From the NCBI GenBank assembly GCA_937916365.1, contig CALFSY010000032.1, positions 1-9,987 of the forward strand: a stretch of DNA of 9,987 bases, given 5' to 3'. The position numbers and the translations under genes were made by a program. Positions within the stretch are counted from its first letter, which is position 1; the number at the start of each line of letters is the position of its first letter. Positions 1 to 6,222 of the stretch are shown here, piece by piece. The notes below the pieces were generated by a model that was not told the origin of the DNA, did no database searches, and worked only from the letters and a program-made list of their open reading frames with translations. The DNA is from an uncultured Jannaschia sp. Its GTDB lineage: Bacteria > Pseudomonadota > Alphaproteobacteria > Rhodobacterales > Rhodobacteraceae.

Positions 1-152
1 TGAACCTCCCAAGCTGAAAAACATTCGCAGGGTAAGGGAACCCCCGTTGTGTCCAAGGCACGCATTCTGTCTTCGATCATGCCCGAAGTGCGACCGATTT
101 TCACCAATCCAGGCATGGCGCGATTTGTTAGAACATAAATGATTTCTGACAT
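1..152 (-). CDS. T5orf172 / GIY-YIG-type nuclease-fold protein, 5' part only
   Basis: This is the N-terminal 50 codons of a minus-strand gene cut by the left edge. The start ATG is at 150-152, and the frame stays open to base 1. The peptide begins MSEIIYVLTNRAMPGLVKIG and continues RTSGMIEDRMRALDTTGVPL. The IYVLTN and LVKIGRT segments are the GIY-like and YIG-like strands of the T5orf172/Mug113 branch of the GIY-YIG superfamily, and the (R)MRxLxTTGVPLP stretch is typical of that branch. Catalytic residues further on cannot be judged. The start lies only 11 bases after the pccB stop, and its weak Shine-Dalgarno sequence (TAGGAT) overlaps that stop codon, so translation is probably coupled to pccB. 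The family is found in phage and bacterial proteins of mostly unknown role; a nuclease activity is inferred from the fold only. Confidence 0.8.
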   Translation of the reverse strand, partial: MSEIIYVLTNRAMPGLVKIGRTSGMIEDRMRALDTTGVPLPCECFSAWEV

Positions 153-163
153 ATCATTAAATC

Positions 164-1696
164 CTAAAGCGGTATATTATCATGTTTCTTCCACGGGCGG
201 GTCTGTTGTTTCCCGCGCAGCATGGTGAATGCACGGCACACGCGGCGGCGGGTGGAATGGGGTTGGATCACCTCATCAATAAATCCCCGTTCGGCGGCCA
301 CAAACGGGTTGGCGAATCGCGCCTCGTATTCCGCGGTGCGTTCCGCAGTTTTTTCCGTATCGCCTAAATCAGCGCGGTGTAAAATCTCTACCGCGCCCTT
401 GGCCCCCATTACCGCGATTTCCGCCGTGGGCCAGGCGTAATTCACATCCGCCCGCACGTGTTTTGAGGCCATCACATCATACGCCCCACCATAGGCCTTG
501 CGCGTGATGACCGTGACCTTGGGCACTGTCGCCTCCCCATACGCGAACAATAGTTTGGCGCCGTGTTTTATGACACCGCCGTGTTCTTGGGCCACGCCGG
601 GCAAAAAACCCGGCACATCGACCAGCGTTAGGATGGGAATTTGAAAACAATCGCAAAACCGCACAAACCGCGCGGCCTTGCGGCTGGCGTCGATATCCAA
701 CACGCCGGCTAAAACCATGGGTTGATTGGCGACCACGCCCACCGTGTGCCCCTCTAACCTTATGAAACCGGTGATGATGTTGCCCGCAAAATCAGCTTGA
801 AGTTCGTAAAAATCGCCTTCATCGGCGACCTTTACGATCAGTTCTTTTATATCATAGGGGGTGTTAGGGTTTTCGGGGATCAACGTGTCAAGGCCGTATT
901 CCACGCGCGCGGGATCATCGTAAAACGGGCGATAGGGCGGTTTTTCGCGGTTGGACAGCGGCAAAAAATCAACCAAGCGGCGCATTTCGCAAAGCGCGTC
1001 AAGATCATTGTCGAACGCGCCATCGGCGACCGCGCTTTTGCGAGTGTGGGTGGTGGCGCCGCCCAAATCCTCGGCCGTGACTTGTTCGTTCGTCACGGTT
1101 TTAACCACATCGGGGCCGGTCACAAACATATACGACGTATCGCGCACCATAAAAATAAAATCGGTCATCGCGGGCGAATACACCGCCCCGCCAGCGCAGG
1201 GGCCCATAATTACACTGATCTGCGGGATCACGCCCGAGGCCTCGATATTGCGTTGAAAAATCTCGGCATAGGCGGCAAGGGATGCCACGCCCTCTTGAAT
1301 CCGGGCGCCGCCGGAATCGTTGATACCAATGACTGGGGCGCCATTTTGCAGGGCCATATCCATGATTTTGCATATTTTTTGGCCATGCGTTTCCGACACT
1401 GACCCGCCCAGTACGGTAAAATCCTGCGAAAACACATAAACCATCCGCCCGTTGATCGTGCCCCATCCGATAACCACACCGTCGCCCGGGGGTTTTGTGG
1501 CCTGCATCCCGAAATCGGTGCACCGATGGGTGACAAACATGTCGAATTCTTCAAAACTGCCTTCATCCAGCAACACTTCAATCCGTTCGCGCGCGGTTAG
1601 TTTGCCCTTGGCGTGCTGTGCATCAATGCGGCTTTGCCCTCCGCCCAGGCGGGCCGCCGCGCGGCGTTGGTCAAGTTGATGCAGAATATCATTCAT
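164..1696 (-). CDS. pccB: Propionyl-CoA carboxylase beta (carboxyltransferase) subunit
   Basis: PccB transfers CO2 from carboxybiotin on the alpha subunit to propionyl-CoA, giving (S)-methylmalonyl-CoA, in the cytoplasm. The protein has 510 residues, the usual family length. The ATG at 1696 is chosen over longer upstream reading because AAAAAGGA lies 6 bases before it and the protein then starts MNDILHQLDQRRAAARLGGG, as in homologues. Two crotonase-fold halves are visible. The N-terminal half has GGSVSETHG (97-105), NDSGGARIQEG (126-136) and the oxyanion-hole segment GPCAGGAVYSP (165-175). The C-terminal half has LVDVPGFLPG (358-367), RKAYGGAYDVM (399-409) and AVMGAKGAVEIL (428-439). The tail ends KKHDNIPL, so the gene is complete. 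The alpha subunit (pccA) is not in the window and is probably further left, beyond the GIY-YIG gene. A related acyl-CoA carboxylase specificity cannot be excluded, but the match is to PccB. Confidence 0.96.
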   Translation of the reverse strand: MNDILHQLDQRRAAARLGGGQSRIDAQHAKGKLTARERIEVLLDEGSFEEFDMFVTHRCTDFGMQATKPPGDGVVIGWGTINGRMVYVFSQDFTVLGGSVSETHGQKICKIMDMALQNGAPVIGINDSGGARIQEGVASLAAYAEIFQRNIEASGVIPQISVIMGPCAGGAVYSPAMTDFIFMVRDTSYMFVTGPDVVKTVTNEQVTAEDLGGATTHTRKSAVADGAFDNDLDALCEMRRLVDFLPLSNREKPPYRPFYDDPARVEYGLDTLIPENPNTPYDIKELIVKVADEGDFYELQADFAGNIITGFIRLEGHTVGVVANQPMVLAGVLDIDASRKAARFVRFCDCFQIPILTLVDVPGFLPGVAQEHGGVIKHGAKLLFAYGEATVPKVTVITRKAYGGAYDVMASKHVRADVNYAWPTAEIAVMGAKGAVEILHRADLGDTEKTAERTAEYEARFANPFVAAERGFIDEVIQPHSTRRRVCRAFTMLRGKQQTRPWKKHDNIPL

Positions 1697-1810
1697 GGTT
1701 GGTCCTTTTTGCCGCATATATCGGTTACAGATCAAAATGTTATCAGCATCGCCCACCAAATGCCATGCCCCAAAACCCGCCGGACCTATTGGGCGGATCA
1801 TATACAACCC

Positions 1811-1818
1811 TATACAAT
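1811..1818 (+). promoter_or_regulatory. Candidate -10 of the MFS gene, inside a TATACAA direct repeat
   Basis: TATACAA occurs at 1801-1807 and again at 1811-1817, a spacing of exactly 10 bases or one helical turn. The second copy includes TACAAT (1813-1818), five of six matches to the -10 consensus. A poor -35 (TTGGGC, 1789-1794) lies 18 bases before it. This could be the MFS promoter with a regulator half-site pair over it. The assignment rests on pattern only. Confidence 0.3.
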
Positions 1819-1841
1819 CGGGCTGGACGTTGCCGCACCAT

Positions 1842-1852
1842 GGGCGTAGCCC
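1842..1852 (+). other. GC hairpin just before the MFS start codon
   Basis: GGGC (1842-1845) and GCCC (1849-1852) can pair around a three-base loop, ending 6 bases before the ATG, where a ribosome binding site is expected. No Shine-Dalgarno sequence is visible there. A competing pairing of GGGCT (1820-1824) with AGCCC (1848-1852) is also possible. The stems are short, so they may be chance. Confidence 0.25.
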
Positions 1853-1858
1853 CGTGTT

Positions 1859-3076
1859 ATGACATCCAATCCCGATGTGCGATTTTTGGATCGCACCACC
1901 CCGCCCCATATTGCCACGTTAATTGTTCTGACCGGCCTGGGGGCTTTGTCGATGAACGTCTTTCTGCCGTCGTTGCCGCGGATGACGGAATATTTCCAAA
2001 CCGATTACCGGTTGATGCAGTTGTCGGTGGCGCTGTATCTGGCGGTGAATGCTGCTTTACAAATCGTGATCGGCCCGGTGTCCGACAGGTTTGGGCGGCG
2101 ACCGGTTTTGTTGGCCTCAATCATCTTGTTTTTATGTGCCACACTGGGGTGCATTGTTGCCCCCACGGTCGAGGTGTTTTTGGCCTGTCGTATGATGCAG
2201 GCGGTGATCATTGGCACCCTGGTTTTAGGGCGGGCCGTGGTGCGCGACATGTATCCCCGCGACCAAGCCGCCAGCCAGATCGGCTATGTCACAATGGGGA
2301 TGGCGGTGGTGCCCATGATCGGCCCGGCCATTGGCGGGGTCTTGGACGAAACCTTTGGGTGGCAGGCAAACTTTTGGTTGCTGATCCTTATCGGGGTATT
2401 GGTTTTCGGGCTGACGTGGGCGGATTTGGGTGAAACCAACCGGGGCACGTCGCCATCATTCAAAGCGCAATTTGCACAATATCCGGAACTGTTCGCCTCG
2501 CGACGCTTTTGGGGGTATAGCCTGGCCGCGGGGTTTGCCGCCGGTGCTTTTTTCGCCTATCTGGGCGGGGCACCATTTATCGGGTCTGAAATCTTTGGTT
2601 TAACCGCCTCGGCATTGGGGTTCTTTTTTGGGGCACCTGCGTTGGGCTATTTCTTTGGAAATTGGATTTCGGGTCGTTTTTCCGCGCAGGTTGGCATCAA
2701 TCATATGGTGTTGTGGGGCACGGTATTATCGGCGGGCGGGTTGTTTGTGGCCCTGGTTTTATTCTTGGCCGGTCTACAAACGCCCTTGGTCTTTTTTGGG
2801 TTCATGACGTTTGTGGGGCTGGGCAATGGCATGGTGTTGCCCAATGCCATTTCAGGCACACTATCGGTCCGCCCGCATTTGGCCGGCACCGCCAGCGGGC
2901 TGGGCGGCGCGATTATGATCGGCGGCGGCGCAACACTATCTGCGCTGGCCGGAACGTTATTAACCGGGGATAATGGGGCGCTGCCCCTGATTTGGATTAT
3001 GCTAACCACCTCTGTCTGCAGCGTTGTGGCCATTGTTTACACAATTTGGCGTGAAAGACGGGTCACAAATGGCTAA
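1859..3076 (+). CDS. MFS multidrug exporter of the Bcr/CflA type
   Basis: This 405-residue inner-membrane protein has the length and hydrophobic pattern of a 12-helix DHA1-family proton antiporter. After a short polar N-terminus, helix 1 begins near residue 17 (HIATLIVLTGLGALSMNVFL). The MFS motif A loop is GPVSDRFGRRPVLL (72-85). LVLGRAVVRDMYPR (121-134) is the motif B region, and GPAIGGVLDETFGW (155-168) is the antiporter motif C region, a form typical of Bcr/CflA proteins. A hydrophilic loop at about 190-215 separates the two six-helix halves. The family exports drugs such as bicyclomycin or chloramphenicol, and some members export sulfonamides or cysteine-pathway products; the substrate here is unknown. 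The gene is divergent from pccB across 162 bases. The ATG is not preceded by a clear Shine-Dalgarno sequence, but later starts would cut helix 1. Confidence 0.9.
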   Translation: MTSNPDVRFLDRTTPPHIATLIVLTGLGALSMNVFLPSLPRMTEYFQTDYRLMQLSVALYLAVNAALQIVIGPVSDRFGRRPVLLASIILFLCATLGCIVAPTVEVFLACRMMQAVIIGTLVLGRAVVRDMYPRDQAASQIGYVTMGMAVVPMIGPAIGGVLDETFGWQANFWLLILIGVLVFGLTWADLGETNRGTSPSFKAQFAQYPELFASRRFWGYSLAAGFAAGAFFAYLGGAPFIGSEIFGLTASALGFFFGAPALGYFFGNWISGRFSAQVGINHMVLWGTVLSAGGLFVALVLFLAGLQTPLVFFGFMTFVGLGNGMVLPNAISGTLSVRPHLAGTASGLGGAIMIGGGATLSALAGTLLTGDNGALPLIWIMLTTSVCSVVAIVYTIWRERRVTNG

Positions 3077-3093
3077 GCTATCACCAAAACACA

Positions 3094-3107
3094 TTGATTT
3101 CGATCAA
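3094..3107 (+). promoter_or_regulatory. Perfect FNR/FnrL-type box upstream of coxG
   Basis: The site reads TTGAT-TTCG-ATCAA, an exact match to the TTGAT-N4-ATCAA operator used by FNR, Anr and FnrL. It lies in the 102-base gap between the MFS gene and coxG, 71 bases before the coxG ATG and 3 bases before a TTGACG (3111-3116) that resembles a -35. A perfect TATAAT sits at 3139-3144, but 22 bases from TTGACG, so the active promoter is uncertain. If TATAAT is the -10, the box is centred near -50, which is not the classic -41.5 activator position. Oxygen-dependent control of coxG is an inference. Confidence 0.55.
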
Positions 3108-3138
3108 GAGTTGACGCTGATTAGGTGCGGTTTCTAAA

Positions 3139-3144
3139 TATAAT
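3139..3144 (+). promoter_or_regulatory. Candidate -10 (TATAAT) for coxG
   Basis: This is an exact -10 consensus 34 bases before the coxG start codon. The nearest -35-like element, TTGACG at 3111-3116, is 22 bases away, longer than the usual 16-18. An alternative -10, TAAATA at 3135-3140, has an 18-base spacer but only three matches. A promoter here is likely, because the MFS gene ends 102 bases upstream, but its exact elements are unsure. Confidence 0.4.
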
Positions 3145-3145
3145 C

Positions 3146-3155
3146 TTTGATCAAA
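3146..3155 (+). repeat. Perfect 10-bp palindrome TTTGATCAAA in the coxG leader
   Basis: TTTGATCAAA is fully self-complementary and lies just after the TATAAT, about where transcription would begin. It is centred 50 bases, close to five helical turns, from the centre of the FNR box. It could be an operator; it could also be chance in AT-rich DNA. Confidence 0.3.
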
Positions 3156-3178
3156 CGTTCAAACACAAAAGGTGCCCT

Positions 3179-3670
3179 ATGGAAATGAACGCCACAAAAA
3201 CCATCGCCGCCGATCGGGCCACCGTGTGGGCGGCCCTAAACGATGCCCAAGTGTTAAAAGCCTGTATCCCGGGGTGTGAAGAAATGACAGGCACACCGGA
3301 AGAAGGGTTTTCAGCCGTTGTGAAACAAAAGGTAGGCCCCGTAAGGGCAACGTTTCGCGGGGCCGTGACATTATCGGATATTGTGCCTGGCGAAAGCTAT
3401 ACCATCGCCGGCGAAGGCAAAGGCGGGGTTGCCGGCTTTGCAAAAGGCATGGCCAAAGTTGTGTTAAACGATGCAGAGGGCGGCACCGACCTACACTATG
3501 AGGTCGATGCAAAAGTGGGCGGAAAACTGGCGCAGTTGGGGTCGCGCTTGATCGACAGTTTCGCCGCAAAAATGGCCGATCAGTTTTTTGAACGTTTTCA
3601 GGCCCATATGGAAGGCCATGAAAACGATCAAAGAAATGGCGAAACCGACGCCCCCCAACCATTGACTTAA
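3179..3670 (+). CDS. coxG: CoxG-like SRPBCC (START-fold) protein
   Basis: This 163-residue soluble protein belongs to the CoxG family (COG3427, SRPBCC superfamily), a lipid- or ligand-binding helix-grip fold. It starts MEMNATKTIAADRATVWAAL; the N-terminal strand followed by VWxALND (16-22) and CIPGCEEM (29-36) is typical. The core VGPVRATFRGAV (52-63) and the long C-terminal helix with GSRLIDSFAAKMADQFF (121-137) are also hallmarks. The ATG at 3179 is preferred over one 54 bases upstream because AAAAGG lies 6 bases before it and homology begins there. The C-terminal tail is short and polar, without the membrane anchor some members carry. In carboxydotrophs CoxG helps recruit CO dehydrogenase to the membrane, but no coxS, coxM or coxL gene is nearby here. 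The role is therefore open, possibly serving a molybdenum hydroxylase encoded elsewhere. Confidence 0.85.
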   Translation: MEMNATKTIAADRATVWAALNDAQVLKACIPGCEEMTGTPEEGFSAVVKQKVGPVRATFRGAVTLSDIVPGESYTIAGEGKGGVAGFAKGMAKVVLNDAEGGTDLHYEVDAKVGGKLAQLGSRLIDSFAAKMADQFFERFQAHMEGHENDQRNGETDAPQPLT

Positions 3671-3705
3671 AGGTTTAATGATACCCATCATCCAAAGTGC
3701 GCCAG

Positions 3706-3730
3706 GGGGAAGTTTATGAAATACTTTCCC
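3706..3730. terminator. Weak stem in the coxG/clpA convergent gap
   Basis: GGGGAAGT (3706-3713) pairs with ACTTTCCC (3723-3730), including one G-U pair, around a nine-base loop. No T-run follows on either strand, so a terminator role is doubtful. Confidence 0.2.
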
Positions 3731-6069
3731 TAATCCGCCGTCAAAAGCGGGGGTTTTTTCGTGCCGATTTTTAGGGTGCTTTGTGGATCAATCTGCAGGT
3801 CGATTTCGCCATCCTTTATCCCCACAATGACATTGCCGCCCTTGGTCAGGGCACCGAATAACAATTCTTCTGCCAGTGGTTTTTTGATGTGTTCCTGGAT
3901 CATTCGTGCCAAGGGACGGGCGCCCATTTTGTCGTCATAACCTTTGTGCGCCAACCATTCGGCGGCGGGTTTGGTTAACTCAATCGTAACATTGCGATCG
4001 AGAAGTTGGGCCTCAAGCTGTAGAACGAATTTTTCCACCACCTGCAAAATAACCTCACCCGCAAGGGGGGCAAAGCTGATGACTGCGTCAAGCCGGTTGC
4101 GGAATTCGGGCGTAAACGTGCGTTCGATTGCGGCGGTATCTTCGCCTTCGCGCCGCGTGCGGCCGAACCCGATTGCCGCTTTCGATTGCTCGATGGCACC
4201 GGCATTCGATGTCATAATCAACACCACATTCCGGAAATTCACCGAACGGCCATTATGGTCGGTCAACGTGCCATGATCCATCACTTGCAACAAAACGTTG
4301 AACACGTCCGGGTGTGCCTTTTCGATTTCATCAAGCAACAGCACACAATGCGGGTGCTGATCGACGCCATCGGTCAACAAACCACCCTGGTCAAACCCCA
4401 CATATCCCGGCGGGGCGCCGATTAGGCGGCTAACGGCATGTTTTTCCATGTATTCTGACATGTCAAAACGCAACAGCTCTACCCCTAATGTGTCGGCAAG
4501 TTGTTTGGCGACCTCGGTCTTACCCACGCCGGTTGGCCCCGCAAATAGGTAATTGCCTATCGGTTTTTCCGGTTCGCGGAGGCCCGCACGCGCCAATTTT
4601 ATGGCCGAGGCCAGCGCTTCGATCGCCTTATCTTGCCCAAACACAACACGCTTGAGCGTGGTTTCAAGGTCTTTCAACACTTCTGCATCGTTTTTCGACA
4701 CGCTTTTGGGTGGAATGCGCGCGATTTTTGCGATGACGGCCTCAATCTCTTTCACACCGATTGTTTTGCGCCGCTTTGGTTCAACCATCAAGCGTTGGGC
4801 TGCGCCGGCCTCGTCAATCACATCGATGGCCTTGTCCGGCAATTTACGATCGTTAATATAACGGGCCGACAATTCAACCGCCGTTTTTATCGCATCCGAG
4901 GTGTATTTAACAGCATGGTGATCTTCAAAATATGGCTTAAGACCCGCCAAGATTTTTACGGAATCATCGACCGACGGTTCATTAATATCAATCTTTTGGA
5001 AGCGGCGCGATAGGGCACGATCTTTTTCAAAATGCTGCCGGTATTCTTTGTAAGTGGTTGATCCCATGCAACGCAGTTTACCGCCCTGCAGCGCCGGTTT
5101 TAGAAGGTTAGAGGCATCCATTGCCCCGCCCGATGTGGCCCCGGCGCCAATTACTGTGTGAATTTCATCAATGAATAAAATGGCATCCGGTTGATCCTCT
5201 AATTCCTTTACGACGGCTTTAAGGCGTTCTTCAAAATCACCGCGATAGCGTGTTCCCGCCAACAATGCGCCCATATCAAGCGAATAAATCGTGGCATTTT
5301 GCAACACTGCGGGGGTTTCGCCTTCGACAATTTTTTTGGCTAAGCCTTCGGCAATGGCTGTTTTGCCCACGCCGGGATCGCCCACCAAAAGCGGGTTGTT
5401 TTTGCGGCGACGGCACAGAACCTGCACACAGCGTTCCACCTCATGCCCGCGTCCGATCAACGGATCAACATCGCCTTGGGTCGCCTTTACATTCAAATCA
5501 ACACAGTATTTTGAAAGCGCGGTTTCCTTTGGCTTAGCCTCAGCCTCGCCACTATTAGCATCGGCTGCTTGCGCATTTTCACCAGCTTCATCGGCCCCTG
5601 TTACGGAGCGATTTTCACCATGAAATGGATCTTTGGCTACACCATGGGCAATGAAATTAACCGCATCATAGCGCGTCATATCCTGTTCTTGCAGGAAATA
5701 GGCCGCGTTTGATTCGCGTTCGGCAAAGATGGCGACCAACACGTTGGCGCCCGTTACCTCGGATCGGCCCGATGATTGAACGTGGATCGCCGCACGTTGC
5801 ACCACCCGTTGGAACGCTGCGGTTGGCACGGCCTCGGACCCTTCAACATCGGCCTCAAGCGTCGAAAGATCTTGGTCTATGAATTCCATCAATGTTTTGC
5901 GTAAAGCGTCCAAATCAACGCCGCAGGCCTGCATGACCTTGCGTGCGTCGGGTTCGTCAACCAACGCGAAAAGCAGATGTTCCAAGGTTGCCAATTCATG
6001 GCGCCGCGCGTTGGCATTGGCCAGGGCGGCGTGAATGGCTTGTTCTAGGGTTTTCGAAAAAGATGGCAC
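3730..6069 (-). CDS. clpA: ATP-dependent Clp protease ATP-binding subunit ClpA
   Basis: ClpA is the hexameric AAA+ unfoldase that feeds substrates, including N-degron proteins brought by ClpS, into ClpP. All parts are present in 779 residues. Two Clp_N repeats occupy about 1-145, starting MPSFSKTLEQAIHAAL. A polar linker follows at about 147-185. The first AAA+ module has Walker A GDPGVGKT (230-237) and Walker B ILFIDE (297-302). The second has GPTGVGKT (511-518), LLLDEIEKAH (577-586) and the sensor-2 region GARPLAR (716-722). The ClpP-docking tripeptide is IGF (633-635). The start codon is GTG at 6067-6069, with a strong AAAGGAG (6078-6084) 8 bases before it; no ATG gives the conserved N-terminus. 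No clpS gene lies next to it; the gene upstream on the same strand is gloB. The final codons overlap a possible coxG terminator. Confidence 0.97.
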   Translation of the reverse strand: MPSFSKTLEQAIHAALANANARRHELATLEHLLFALVDEPDARKVMQACGVDLDALRKTLMEFIDQDLSTLEADVEGSEAVPTAAFQRVVQRAAIHVQSSGRSEVTGANVLVAIFAERESNAAYFLQEQDMTRYDAVNFIAHGVAKDPFHGENRSVTGADEAGENAQAADANSGEAEAKPKETALSKYCVDLNVKATQGDVDPLIGRGHEVERCVQVLCRRRKNNPLLVGDPGVGKTAIAEGLAKKIVEGETPAVLQNATIYSLDMGALLAGTRYRGDFEERLKAVVKELEDQPDAILFIDEIHTVIGAGATSGGAMDASNLLKPALQGGKLRCMGSTTYKEYRQHFEKDRALSRRFQKIDINEPSVDDSVKILAGLKPYFEDHHAVKYTSDAIKTAVELSARYINDRKLPDKAIDVIDEAGAAQRLMVEPKRRKTIGVKEIEAVIAKIARIPPKSVSKNDAEVLKDLETTLKRVVFGQDKAIEALASAIKLARAGLREPEKPIGNYLFAGPTGVGKTEVAKQLADTLGVELLRFDMSEYMEKHAVSRLIGAPPGYVGFDQGGLLTDGVDQHPHCVLLLDEIEKAHPDVFNVLLQVMDHGTLTDHNGRSVNFRNVVLIMTSNAGAIEQSKAAIGFGRTRREGEDTAAIERTFTPEFRNRLDAVISFAPLAGEVILQVVEKFVLQLEAQLLDRNVTIELTKPAAEWLAHKGYDDKMGARPLARMIQEHIKKPLAEELLFGALTKGGNVIVGIKDGEIDLQIDPQSTLKIGTKKPPLLTAD
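3735..3759 (+). terminator. Candidate intrinsic terminator of coxG, inside the clpA 3' end
   Basis: On the plus strand CCGC (3735-3738) pairs with GCGG (3747-3750), extended by a U-G pair, around an eight-base loop. GGG and six T (3754-3759) follow. The stem is short, but the T-run is good. It would end coxG transcripts within the last codons of the convergent clpA gene. Confidence 0.35.
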
Positions 6070-6151
6070 GATTTGTGCTCCTTTCCTTGATTTATATGGG
6101 GGTGAAACGTGTGCGGTGGCACAACATTATCCCCTTTGGACCTACGTATAA

Positions 6152-6179
6152 ACATCGGGGTTTCCGAATATGTTTCAAC
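6152..6179 (-). promoter_or_regulatory. Candidate sigma-32 (RpoH) heat-shock promoter of clpA
   Basis: Read on the minus strand, GTTGAAA (6173-6179) is followed after 13 bases by CCCGATGT (6152-6159). The sigma-32 consensus is CTTGAAA, 11-16 bases, CCCCATNT, so there is one mismatch in each element and the spacing is good. Transcription would start near 6145, giving a leader of about 75 bases before the GTG. A second, perfect -10-like CCCCATAT lies at 6094-6101 on the same strand but has no -35 partner. Confidence 0.45.
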
Positions 6180-6195
6180 CCCAAAATAATGTCGC

Positions 6196-6222
6196 AGACA
6201 AGGTATGTGCTAAAACCTGTCT
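6196..6222 (-). terminator. Weak hairpin at the gloB stop
   Basis: AGACAGGT at the end of gloB can pair with ACCTTGTCT just after the stop, with one bulged base. No T-run follows closely on the minus strand. It may weakly separate gloB from clpA; the call is tentative. Confidence 0.2.

Noticed and set aside
797..1402. A 201-codon plus-strand open frame opposite pccB
   Set aside because: It is the antisense shadow of a clear 510-residue PccB; its peptide shows no recognisable domain.
1697..1909. Extension of pccB by 71 codons upstream
   Set aside because: The added peptide has no family match, it would run into the MFS coding start, and the ATG at 1696 has a good ribosome site and the family N-terminus.
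3437..3444. TTTGCAAA, resembling a half-site recalled for the PccR regulator of propionyl-CoA carboxylase genes
   Set aside because: It is a single copy inside the coxG coding region; none is seen before pccB, and the known motif needs two copies.
6094..6101. CCCCATAT on the minus strand as the main sigma-32 -10 of clpA
   Set aside because: The -10 match is perfect, but no CTTGAAA-like element lies 11-16 bases upstream, so the upstream pair was preferred.
6154..6182. GGGGTT/AACCCC inverted repeat as a terminator of gloB
   Set aside because: The loop is 14 bases and no T-run follows on the minus strand; the bases are better explained by the promoter candidate.
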